Shown here piece after piece: positions 1 through 10,300 of a stretch of DNA of 64,000 nt. Below the pieces are notes generated by a model that ran no database searches, was not told where the DNA came from, and saw only the letters and a program-made list of their open reading frames with translations. Source of the stretch: QWPN01 sp964545915 (lineage in GTDB: Bacteria; Planctomycetota; Planctomycetia; Pirellulales; UBA1268); NCBI GenBank assembly GCA_964545915.1, contig CAZJHQ010000004.1, positions 34,305 through 98,304 of the forward strand, written 5' to 3'. The stretch's first letter is position 1, and each line of letters opens with the position of its first letter. Position numbers and translations under genes: made by a program.

Positions 1-1858
1 AGGCGCCGGAGTAGGTCGGGCCCGTGCCGAGAATGGCCCGCAGCGTGTCGCCGTGCAGCCAGGCCGACGTGCCCACCATGTCGTCCACCGTGCCGGCGAT
101 GACGAGCGCCACCCGCGGCCGTCGCCCCTCGAGCACGTCGACCTCCAGCGTGTCACCGACCCGGGCCCCGAGCAGCTCCGCGAGCCGCGTGCTGACGACG
201 AGCCCGTCCGGCCGGGGCTCGTGCCGTCGGCCGCGGGCATCGAGGAGGCGGAGCAGTTCGCCGCCGGCCGCCGGGGCCATGATTTCCTGACGCCGCTCGT
301 GCTGTCCGAACCGGAGCGTGGTCGGCACGACGCGAAAGGGCTCCACCCCCCGCACGCCGGGAAGCTGCGCGAGCTCGTGCACGGCCTGGGGACCGACCGG
401 CTCGATGAAGGCCACGGAGCGGTCGAACCGCTGCACCGCGGTGAACTGGAAGTCGGCGAGCGACTGGACCGCGTCGCCGACGAACATCCCGAGGACCATC
501 ACCGCGGCCCCCAGCGCGAGCCCGAGCACGGAGAGCCCGGTGGCCAGCGGCTGCCGCTCCAGGTGCCGGAACATCATCCGCGCGGTCGGGGTGAAGAGAC
601 CGGCACATCCCAGCCGCTCGGGCAGGGCGGGGCGGTAGACGGCCGGCGGTTCGGGCTGGAGCGCGGCGGCGGGGCTGATGCGCGTGGCCCGGATCACCGA
701 CTGCACCACGCCGGCGAGTGCCGCGGCCGCGGCGACCGCGAGCGACCAGCCGATGGCCCACGGGTCGGGGCGGAAGGCGAGCACCGGAAACCGGAAGAAC
801 CGGGCATACATGGCCGTCAGGTTGACTCCCAGCCACCAGCCCAGCGGCAGCCCGACGACGGCCCCGCAGACGAGCACGACGAGGGCGAGCTTCAGGTAGT
901 GGACGCCGATCTCGCGAGGCGCGAGGCCGAAGGCCGCGAGCGTGGCGATCTGCTCGCGCTGCGTGCCGACGAGCCGCGAGAGCACGAGGTGCATGAGGAT
1001 CGCCGTGACGGCGAGAAACACCACCGGGCCGGCCCGGCCCATGTTCCGCAGCTCGCGGAGCTCGTTCGTCAGATAGCGGTGCGAGGTCTGAAACTCGCGG
1101 CCGAACGCGCCGCGGCCGCCGTAGCGGTTGAGCTCGCGATCGAGCCCGTGGCACACGTCGCGGACCGACGCGTCGGCCTGGAGGGTGGCGACCACGTCGT
1201 TGAAGGCGTCGGTCATGTCGAACGCCGCTGCCAGGCCGTGCCGCCCCATCCAAAACACTCCGAACGACCGGTCGTCTGGAAACGGGCCGCCGGGGCCGAT
1301 CGTGTAGACGTATTCCGGCGACGTCCCCACACCGACGATGTCGAGCCGGGTGCGGCGGCCGTTGAGCACGGCATGCACGTGATCGCCCGGGCCGAGGCCG
1401 TGGGCCGCGGCGAACCCCGCTCCCACGACCACCTCCGCCGGTCGGGCCGGCTCGGGCAGCCGACCCCGGAGGATCGTCAGCCGGTTGAGCCCGCCGCCGT
1501 CCTCGCGATTCGCCCCCGCGGGTTGTGACACCAGCCGGCCGGTCGCGGGCTCCCGCCGGCCGGCGGTCGTTCCCAGGTCGAGCGTCACATCGTGCACGAC
1601 ACGGGTTTCGAGTCGCGCGATGCCCGGCAGCGTCGCCAGCCGCCGGGCCACGATCTCGGGCGCCCGCTCGAGCTGCACGAACACGTCGGCGAACCGGGCC
1701 GTGGCCGCATACTCGCGGTGCGTCGCCTCCAGCGACGCGAGCATGCTCCACGACATGACGAGCACCGCCACGCCGCAGGCCATGACCACCGCCACGGCCG
1801 CCAACTGCGGGGCGAGCCGGAGCGTGTCACGAAGCACCTTGCGGTCGAGTGTCTGCAT
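1..1858 (-). CDS. ABC transporter permease, FtsX/MacB type (3' end outside window)
   Basis: Inner-membrane permease of a MacB/LolE-like exporter. From the ATG at 1858 the frame is open for 619 codons and runs off the left edge. A first transmembrane segment (LAAVAVVMACGVAVLVMSW) follows the short cytoplasmic start, then a MacB-like periplasmic domain, then FtsX-type helices from about residue 274 (GPVVFLAVTAILMH). A second membrane segment appears near residue 439 (GLSVLGLALGAAVMVLG), followed by the start of a second periplasmic domain. This duplicated FtsX layout is usual for permeases of about 800 residues, so roughly the last 150-200 residues are probably missing. The ATPase gene ends 33 nt upstream on the same strand, so the two form an operon. 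The substrate cannot be told; lipids, lipoproteins or small hydrophobic molecules are typical for the family. Confidence 0.88.
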   Translation of the reverse strand, partial: MQTLDRKVLRDTLRLAPQLAAVAVVMACGVAVLVMSWSMLASLEATHREYAATARFADVFVQLERAPEIVARRLATLPGIARLETRVVHDVTLDLGTTAGRREPATGRLVSQPAGANREDGGGLNRLTILRGRLPEPARPAEVVVGAGFAAAHGLGPGDHVHAVLNGRRTRLDIVGVGTSPEYVYTIGPGGPFPDDRSFGVFWMGRHGLAAAFDMTDAFNDVVATLQADASVRDVCHGLDRELNRYGGRGAFGREFQTSHRYLTNELRELRNMGRAGPVVFLAVTAILMHLVLSRLVGTQREQIATLAAFGLAPREIGVHYLKLALVVLVCGAVVGLPLGWWLGVNLTAMYARFFRFPVLAFRPDPWAIGWSLAVAAAAALAGVVQSVIRATRISPAAALQPEPPAVYRPALPERLGCAGLFTPTARMMFRHLERQPLATGLSVLGLALGAAVMVLGMFVGDAVQSLADFQFTAVQRFDRSVAFIEPVGPQAVHELAQLPGVRGVEPFRVVPTTLRFGQHERRQEIMAPAAGGELLRLLDARGRRHEPRPDGLVVSTRLAELLGARVGDTLEVDVLEGRRPRVALVIAGTVDDMVGTSAWLHGDTLRAILGTGPTYSGA

Positions 1859-1891
1859 GCGATGGGTGGGGCGTGAGGGGCGGAGCTGCGG

Positions 1892-2599
1892 TCACCAGTG
1901 CAGGTCGCGCGGCGCCGCCCGGGTGGCGTTGGCGTGCACGGCGGCGATGCGGCCGTCGGACATCGTGAGGACGCGGTCCGCGATCGCGGCGATGCTCGCG
2001 TTATGGGTGATGAGCACGGTCGTCGCGCCGATTTCGCCGCTCACGCGTTGGATCGCCTCGAGCACAACCACACCGGTCGTCACGTCGAGCGCACCGGTCG
2101 GCTCGTCGCACAGCAGGACCTCGGGCCGCTTGACGATCGCCCGGGCCACGGCCACCCGCTGCTGCTCGCCGCCGGAAAGCTGGGCCGGGAAGTGGTCGGC
2201 CCGGTCGGCGAGGCCGACGAGCGCCAGGGCCTCCGCCGGCGGCATGGGCCGGCGGGCGATGTCGGCCACGACGGCGACGTTCTCCAGGGCCGTCAGCGCC
2301 GGGAGCAGGTTGTAGAACTGGAATACGAAGCCGACATGGTCACGGCGGTAGGCCGTGCGGGCCGCGTCGTCGGCCGTCGTCAGGTCGTGGTCCTCGAAGA
2401 GCAGCGTTCCTGCCGTGGGCACGTCGAGCGCGCCGAGGATGTTGAGGAGCGTCGATTTTCCGCTCCCCGAAGGGCCGAGGATGACCACGAACTCGCCCCG
2501 GGCGAGGTCGAGGTCCACGCCATTGAGCGCCGCCACCTCGACCTCCCCCATGCGGTAGATCCGCGTGAGGTTGCGGGCAGTGAACGCCGGCTGGGGCAT
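1892..2599 (-). CDS. ABC transporter ATP-binding protein, MacB/LolD family
   Basis: ATPase subunit that should energise the FtsX-type permease downstream. The 235-residue protein has a Walker A motif (GPSGSGKST), a Q-loop region (FVFQFYNLLPAL), the signature LSGGEQQRV, Walker B VLLCDEPTGALD and the switch histidine in LITHN. The FYNLLP segment and the length are typical of the LolD/MacB/DevA group rather than importers. I start at the ATG at 2599 (MPQPAF) because a purine-rich GGGAG lies about 10 nt upstream; an in-frame start 12 codons earlier is possible but has no better ribosome site. It is the first gene of a two-gene operon. Confidence 0.93.
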   Translation of the reverse strand: MPQPAFTARNLTRIYRMGEVEVAALNGVDLDLARGEFVVILGPSGSGKSTLLNILGALDVPTAGTLLFEDHDLTTADDAARTAYRRDHVGFVFQFYNLLPALTALENVAVVADIARRPMPPAEALALVGLADRADHFPAQLSGGEQQRVAVARAIVKRPEVLLCDEPTGALDVTTGVVVLEAIQRVSGEIGATTVLITHNASIAAIADRVLTMSDGRIAAVHANATRAAPRDLHW

Positions 2600-2657
2600 G
2601 GCTTGAGATCTCCCGCGGGGATTGTACGCGGGCACCAGTTCGCCCCGTCACCATCCC

Positions 2658-2840
2658 AACAAGCCCCGGGTGGAAACCCGGGGACACCGGACACGAAAAC
2701 CATCCCGCCATCCATGCCGCATGCCTGCAATGGATTCCAGGTTCAAACCCGCATGGCATGGCGGCAGGGAAGGGATTCCCCCTTGGAGCGGCGGTCTCTG
2801 ACCGGCGTGACCCCCGGCTTTCGCCGGGGGCTCTTGTGGC
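2658..2840. repeat. Dispersed double-hairpin repeat, copy A1 (diverged)
   Basis: First copy of an intergenic repeat seen again at 60414, 60592, 63778 and 63951. Hairpin 1 has an 8-bp perfect stem at 2664-2671 and 2676-2683 with loop GGAA. Hairpin 2 has an 8-bp perfect stem at 2811-2818 and 2823-2830 with loop TTTC, followed by CTCTTGTGG. The DNA between the hairpins is diverged from the other copies. It fills the gap between the ABC operon and the BBP7 gene. I see no gene in 2600-3128. Confidence 0.75.
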
Positions 2841-3128
2841 GTTTGCGCGAGTCACCTTGAGAGCAGGACTGAAGAGCGGAACATCAAGAGGCGTGAGCCA
2901 ACGGAATCGCCGCGGCCGTCTACGAGGCGGAGTGGATACCTGGTGCTCGTGGCTCGGGCTTCAAAGAACGGGGCCGTGCTGCCTGACGCATTGGCAGCGC
3001 ACAACCGGCCGCCATCAAGTGATGATCCCCAACACGCTTTCGACTGCAACCGGGTTCGCGTTGATCGAGAAAATCACGGGCAGCCGCCGGCGTCGCCATC
3101 GCCGGCCGGCTGCACATTTCTGTGCTTT

Positions 3129-4124
3129 TCACCACCCGAACTCGAAGCCGGCCGTCACGCCCTGCATGAAGGCACCCTGCCCGTAGTTGAAGGCGGTTCC
3201 ACTCGTCGCGGTGTCGGTGAAGTCGAGCTGGTTCGCCGCGCGAGCCACGCCCTCGACCCAAATGAGGGAGTAGCCAAGGCGGATGTTGATCGAGTCGGTC
3301 ACGCGCACGAGGCCCGTGAGGCCGATGTCGCCGACGAACGCTGCTCGTCCTGAGGAGACGGCGGTGTTGCGGGCGATGAACGTGTTCTCGAAGTCCGTCA
3401 CCAATTGATTCATGCCGACGCTGTTGCCAAAAATACCGGCCTTGGCGTAGCTCTCCAGGCCCAGTCTGCCGCCGGCGAGTTGCATCCGGCGGTAGCGCGC
3501 GGCGAGTTGCGCGCCGAAGAGGTCGTTGCGGGTCGCGATCGCATACCGACTTGCGCCCGTGTCGGAGTCGAGACCGCTGACCCGAAATCGCTCGTCGAAA
3601 TTCAGGTAGCGAAAGCCTGCGGCAAGTCCGAAGGGTGAACTCCCGGCCGGCGCCCAGAAGTTCACTTCGACGTTGTCAATCGTCGCGTTTTGGCTGACGC
3701 TGAGTTGATCCGCATTGAAGAAGTCGAACGTGGCTAGTCCGAGGTCACCCGGGATTCGCAGGTCGTTGTCGCCGACGACCGTGCGGGAGGAGTCCCAGTA
3801 GTTGAGCCCGAAGTACAGCAACTCCACGGCTGCGCCGTCACCAAGTCGTCGCCCAAGCGAGAGCCGAGGCCCAGCGGCCATTGGATACGTCAGGTCGTAC
3901 GTGCCTAGTAACGACTCGCCGGTCGTGGAGTCCAGGATGACTGGCGTATTTCCGTTGGAGCCATGATCAAGTTGCAGCCATAGGGCATCGACAGATCCGT
4001 ACCACCGCGACTCCGCTGCCTCGTCGGCCAACCCACGACAGATACCAGGCGAGACGATCGCCATGCACAGGACGCATGCGAGCCCGCGGATGACGCTTAA
4101 GCTGTGCTGGTTTATCGAAAACAC
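3129..4124 (-). CDS. BBP7-like outer-membrane beta-barrel protein
   Basis: Predicted outer-membrane protein of 331 residues, of the family seen in planctomycetes as BBP7. The sequence alternates short amphipathic strands with aromatic residues (RWYGSVDALWLQLDH, AVELLYFGLNYWDSS) and ends in an aromatic barrel signature (GVTAGFEFGW). I chose the GTG at 4124 because a GGGGG tract lies 9 nt upstream and it begins a signal peptide (VIRGLACVLCMAIVSPG). A start further up, at 4475, would overlap the neighbouring giant gene by 124 nt with unstructured, Arg-rich sequence. Its job is unknown; barrels of this type are thought to be structural or porin-like. Confidence 0.78.
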   Translation of the reverse strand: MFSINQHSLSVIRGLACVLCMAIVSPGICRGLADEAAESRWYGSVDALWLQLDHGSNGNTPVILDSTTGESLLGTYDLTYPMAAGPRLSLGRRLGDGAAVELLYFGLNYWDSSRTVVGDNDLRIPGDLGLATFDFFNADQLSVSQNATIDNVEVNFWAPAGSSPFGLAAGFRYLNFDERFRVSGLDSDTGASRYAIATRNDLFGAQLAARYRRMQLAGGRLGLESYAKAGIFGNSVGMNQLVTDFENTFIARNTAVSSGRAAFVGDIGLTGLVRVTDSINIRLGYSLIWVEGVARAANQLDFTDTATSGTAFNYGQGAFMQGVTAGFEFGW

Positions 4125-4351
4125 AATTTCATCCCCCAAGACGTATCTTTTCGGTTTCGCCCGGCGGCCATGCAGGGCAAGCGGGACTCTCCCCACAAAG
4201 TGCCTATCGCCCACGGCGAGGGACATTCTTTTGGGAACTTCAGGGGGCTTGGGGGGTGGGCTGAAGATGGCCGCGGCGTTTCTGCGCGCGGATTGGGCCG
4301 TCACGCCGATCATGATGATCGCGTGAAATACTCCGGCTGCTCGGGCCGGTG

Positions 4352-7300
4352 TCACCCGATATTCATCCCACCGCCACCCAGCTTGATCGCGGAGATTTTG
4401 AACTCGTCCACCGTCTGTCGCGTCGGTCCGTCGAGCCGCATGATCCGGTAGTTCTGTCGGGCATCGGCCCCCCACGTTGCGAACACGGATGCCCTCTGCA
4501 CGCCATCCAGGGTGCGAACCGTTACCCGGGTCGGGATCGTCGCGTTGCGGTTTGTGCCCGTCTGGACCGCGAACAGTTGGCTACCCGTAGCACCGCTATA
4601 GCCCCTGACCCAGGCCCCGCTTCCGGCACCTGCGCCCGTGACGATGTCGGCACGGCCGTCACCGTCGATGTCTCCTACCGCGACGTGGAGCCCGCCGCGG
4701 ATGGCGGGAAGCGTTGGATCCACGATGGTCCGCAGCGGGGCATAAGCTGCGGCCGCCCGGCGGACGTCGAAGACATGCACGCGACCGTTGGTGCCGACGC
4801 CCGATCCGACGACGATCTGTTGCTTGCCAAGTCCGGCTGTATCGCCGATGGCGAGCGATCCACCGCCGATGTAGCCCTTCAACGCCGTGAAGGCATCGAA
4901 AGTCCGGGCGGGCGTCTTGCCGAACCGCGCGTAGGGTGATCCAGCGACAAGGGTGTTCTCGAACACCTTGACGATGGCCCGGCCGCGTGACGGGGTAATG
5001 ACGATCTCGTTGAGCGTGTCTCCCAAGACGTCGCCCACTGCGATCGTGACGCCATCGACGTACTTCGCGCCATAGGTAGCCGACGCCGGGATTCGCAGTC
5101 CAGCGATCTCGGTGCCCTGCACGCCGGCCTGCGGCACGCCATTGAATACCTTGACGACAGGTGCCGCCATCCGCCCCGGTGCGACGGCCACGTCTGGAAT
5201 GCCGTCGTTGTCGAGGTCTCCGGTCGCCACACGGACGCCGTCCCGGTACCGAGCCCCGTAGGTGGCCGCGGCATCGATCGTGAACAGCGGCACGAGCGTC
5301 TCGGCGTCGAAGACCTGCACCGCCGCGGAGCTTCCGGATCCCGCTTCGGCCGCGATGGCGAGGATGTCGACGTGGTTGAACCGCTCGATGCTCTCGAAGG
5401 CGACCGGCTTGTGTCCCGTGCCCTTCGTGAAGTCCCAGCGGCCGGTGCCGCGCTCCTGGATCGTGAGCCTCCGTCCACTTGTATCCAGACCGAAGCCACG
5501 GGGATCGGCTGGGAACGTCGTCTTTGTGTCGAGTTTCAGGTAGTCGCCCTTCGACGCCTCGACGAAGCCGGAGGCCGGCGCGTTGCCGTCGATCGTGTAG
5601 GCCGTGTCGCGCGAGGGTTGCACGTCGAAGATGTTCACCCCGTCACTGCCGTCGAGCCGCACGAGTTCCGTGGTGCCGTCGTACGTGATGCCGGCGAACG
5701 TCCGCACCGAGCGGGTCCGGGCCGTGGACGGTGTCATAGAGCTCACGGTCGTCGGCGTGACGAGGTAGTCGGCGGCGAAGGCCACACCCGAGTCGTTCGC
5801 CACGATGCGGTCGTTGCCGGAATCCCCGGCGACCGTAACCGGAGCGGCGATGTCGTCGAGGTTGCCGGTGGCCACGTTCACGAGATCGTCGTCGGCGTTG
5901 CCCGACACGGAGACCGGCACGCCGACGGCGGTGCCGCGCACGGTGATCGTGTCCGCACCGCCGTCACCGGAGACCGCCACGGCCTCGATGCCGGTGAACA
6001 GCACCGCCTGCGTGCCGCGTCGGACGCCGCCAACCGTCACGTCGATGGCGTCGGCCGCGGTCGTGCCCGTGACTCCAAGGCGATCCGCGGCTCCCGCCGA
6101 GTCGGTCACGGCGACCCTTTCGCTGCCCGCGAGCGTGAACGTGATCGCATACGAATCGTCTCCTGCCTTGGCGTCGAGCCGGGCGTCTCCGGTCCAGGAC
6201 CGGACGATGAACGTGTTGGCCGAGACTCCGCCATCGAGCACGGCGATCTCGATCGAATCGAGCGTGTCCGAGCCGAGGCCTGTGAGCGACACGTCGGTGA
6301 GCGTGAAATCCACGTCGCCTGTTTCGTCGAGTCGGTCCGTGCCGACGCCGCCCACGAAGCGGTCGTCACCCAGGCCACCGGTGAAGCGATCGTCGCCCTC
6401 CTCGCCGTTGAGAATGTCGTTCCCTTCGCCGCCATCGAGGAAGTCGTCGCCTGGGCCGGCCCAGAACGTGTCGTTCCCGCGGCCGCCAAACAGGGCATCG
6501 GCGTATCCGACGCCGTAGAGCTCGTCGTCGTCGTCATCGCCATAGAGCGTGCTGGTCAGCGGCCCCGCCCCGACGCTGCCATACAGTTTGTCGTTGCCAG
6601 CGCCACCGTACACGAAATCTACACCCGCCTCTGCAAAGATCGCGTCGTTACCGCCGTTGCCGCGAAGCACGTCGTTGCCGTCGCCGCCGGTGATCGTATC
6701 GACGCCGGAGCCGCCGTCGATGATGTCGTCGTCATCACCACCGCCGAGCAGGTTGCCGAACGACTCGTTGCCGGAAGTGTAGGTCGCCGCCGTCGGTGCG
6801 CCCCAGCCGCCACGGAGGGTATCGCGGCCTTCGCCGCCCCAGACCACGTCGTTGCCATCGGTCAGATCGTCTGGGCCGCCGACGCATTCGTCGTCACCGG
6901 CACCACCGTCCACGAAGTCGGCTCCCGCCTCGCCGTCGAGGAAGTCGTCGCCGATGCCGCCCTGGAGCGAGTCGCGGCCGGCGCCGCCCGTGAGCCTGTC
7001 CGCGCCGGACTCCCCGGGGAGCACGTCGTCGCCGTCCTCGCCGGCGATCGTGTCATCGCCGGCACCGCCCGCCGCATAATCGTTGCCGGATCCGCCCGAA
7101 ATGCGATCGTTTCCATCGCCGCCGAACAGACGGTCATTTCCTGAGCCGCCCTCGATGACGTCGTCGCCACCCTCGCCGCTGATTGTGTCGTCTTCCGAGC
7201 CGCCTCGCAGCGTGTCAGGCCCAACGCAGCCGACGAGGGTGTCGTTCCCTGAGCCGCCGTCGAGGACGTTTCGTTCGCCGGTCCGTCCAGCGACACCGCC

Positions 7301-10300
7301 CACCGACTCGTCGAGTACGTCGGCGCCGTCGCCGCCATCGACGATGTCGTCGCCGAGTTGGCCGTAGAGGCGATCGGCGCCCCATTCGCCAAAGATGTGG
7401 TCGTTACCCGAGCCGCCGAAGATCGTGTCGGTGCCGTGACCGCCGTAGAGTTCGTCGTTGCCAGCGCCGCCTTCGATCGAGTCGTCGCCATCGCGGCCCT
7501 CGATCCGAACCGGCTTGGTGATGCTCGGGGAGACCAGGAACACGTCGGCGTGGTTCGATCCGATGACCTCGATGCGATCGAAGTCGGCGAGACCGAACGT
7601 CTGCATGTTGGCGTGCTCATACAGCGATTTCTTTGGGATCGTATATTGAAAGTTCCCATCGCGAAGATACGAGGTGATCTCCTCCCGCTGCTCGTTCTTG
7701 CCATCGACGATCAGTTCGCCCCCTTCGATACCGAAGACGAGCTCCTGAGCGCGGTTGTGAGACGCAATGCGGAGAACACGACTCTGGACCGATGCGTCGA
7801 AGGAGTACCAGGACTCTGGTACCACGAATTTCTCTCGCGGCGGGGCCGGCGTGGTCTTAACGTTTCCTAGGCCGATCCCCCTGAGTAACGGCTGCGTAAC
7901 GTTCTCGTCGAACCGAGCTGCTGTCTTGTTGATGTTGTCGCGGGCCTTGGGGGCCGCCATTTTTGCGTCCCTAGCCGCCTGCTTGCCTTCGGCAGCGATT
8001 ACGCCTCCGAATCGTTCGCCTTCTTTGCGAGTGTCTTCGATCGCTTTGCCGAGCGGTTCGATGGTCTTGTAGACGATGTACGCCCCTGGATTGATCAGCA
8101 GCAGCAATTCATCCCGCTTTTCATCGATCTTGCGCTTGAACGCGCTCACCTCCTGCTTGACCTTGTCAATCTGCTCGTTGAGCCCTTCCAGCGACTTGCT
8201 GACAGCCAGGAGCGGTATGGTTTTGTTGGTACTCGTCGCGACTCCGAGCGGTGGGTACCCGAGCGATGCCCTGAGCCTCAGGTCGGCATCTGCCGTGAGG
8301 CCGACTCGCAGGTTTTCGAGATCGAACAAATCAACGACCCGGAGCTTCGCCAGGCCCGACGCTGGGTCGAACGACAGACCCCCTGCCAGCTTGATCGCGG
8401 CCGCCACGCCGACTTCGGCGACCGGAATTATTCCGATACGCCCAGTTACCGCCTGATCGACGCCAACCGTCCCTCCAAGGCTGAAAGCGAAATTAGTGGG
8501 CGATGCACTGCGACGGACATAAAAGCCGTTCGTATCGAAGCCAAAGGAGACGTCGATGTCGAAGAAGAAGTTGGCGAGAGCATTCACGTCGAGCGTGACG
8601 CTCGCGACTACGATTGAAAACAGCGGAACCACTGCCACGGGAAACTTCTGTTCCACCAGTTCAAAGCGCTGGTCGACGTCGATGCTGATGAGGTCGGCAG
8701 GCTTGCCCGACAGGAGAGCCAGCACGCTGGCCGGCTGGATGAGGTCAAACTTGACGTCGATCTTATTGGTGTCCTGCGAACTCTCGATCTCACTCGACTT
8801 CTTGCCACGGAACGCCGTCGGATTGATCAGGAGTTGGCCGCTGGGGGAAATGTTGAGAATCTCGAGCAGCGACTTGTCTAGGACCGGCAGTTTCGCGGTC
8901 AGCAATGTGCGCAGGTCTTCGGGCAGCGGGTTGTTGGCTTGAACTTTGCTCACGAGCAGATCGAGAGCTTTGTCTTCGAGACCAGCGAACAGGCCGACGA
9001 TGGTCTCGAATTGCTTGTCCTGCCGCACTGCGTAAGACCCGTCGTTGGTGGCGAGGTCGATCGATCCATCCGCCGTCCATGTGAAGGAGGGCAGCGATAC
9101 GCCGATCTCTTTCAAAAGGGGAATCTTGTCGAGAGCATTGTCGACCGTGAGCGAGGCGACGAAGTCAGCCTTCCCCGTCACCTCGACATCAAACGATGCC
9201 GTGGTCTCCTCTCCGCTCAGGATAGGAACGAGGACACCGTCCGACCCGAACAGGTAGAGCCGTTCTTCGGGTGTGTCATTGCCGTCGTCGATCGTCATGA
9301 CGGCATGCGGTGACAGGTTTGCCACGACGCTCGCCCCGACCGAAAACAACGTGCCGATGCTCGCCGTCCCCTGAAATGTGCCTGACACGGGAAGTGTCAC
9401 TGCCAGATTGGAGCCCTCGAGAATGTACGGTCCCTTTGCGAGATCGACACCGAACGTCACGTCGACGCCCAGAGTGGGCGTCACGTTGGCCTTGCCGGAG
9501 AGGGCCAGGCTCAATGCATCCGATCCGAGGCGACCCGAGAAATCGAAGGACCCATTGGCGGCAGCGGCGGCAGGGTTGTTGTATCGAACGCGGACGAGAT
9601 CGGTGAGACTCGCGGTGCCGGAGACGATGTCTTCAAACGACATGACCGATTTCAACTCGAAACCTCGGTCTTTGAGATAGGCTCGCACACCATCCTCGGG
9701 AAACGTGAAGGCGAGGCGGTCGGCGATCGCGCGATCCACAACGCTGGCGACGTCTTTGCCGATCAGCGGAATCTCGAGCGCGAGGGTCGCCAGTTGCGAC
9801 GAGGCGTCGCGCATCTTCTTGAACCCGGCCGCGACGAGCCGCCCTGCGGTGTCAATCAACGCGTCTTGGCTGACGTCGAACGAGCCCGTGCCCTCGACAA
9901 GGTCGTAACTGGCCGTGGCGGAGACGGCGAGATCAGGCAGGCCCGAGACAGCGGGCAGAATGTCGAGGGCCAGACGTGCCTCGTCGAGCTTCACGCTGCC
10001 CTCCAGCGTGGTCTGCAGGGTCGTGTCGACCAGGTCAGCGAATGAGATGTCCTTGAGAAACAGCCGCTCTCCCTTGGTCTCGTCTCCGTCGTCGATCTTC
10101 ACGCCCATGCGGGCGGCGAGAGTTGCTTTGCCGCTCAATGACGCGTTGACGAGCGAGCCGACGGAAGCCGAACCGCTCACCGAGATCGCGGCCCCGGCGG
10201 CCAGTTCGATGGCCCCGCCCTCGACGACGAACACATCGAACGACGGCGAGAGGCCTGCGGTGATCTGCGCAGAGCCCGAGATCTCGCCGGTCGCCGAACC

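Noticed and set aside
4125..4475. Longer start for the BBP7 protein
   Set aside because: It would overlap the giant gene and add an Arg-rich stretch; the GTG at 4124 starts the signal peptide with a good ribosome site.
5372..7144. Long plus-strand frame opposite the RTX gene
   Set aside because: Antisense of the RTX repeats: Val/Ala/Arg-rich, no domains, explained by high GC and repeats.
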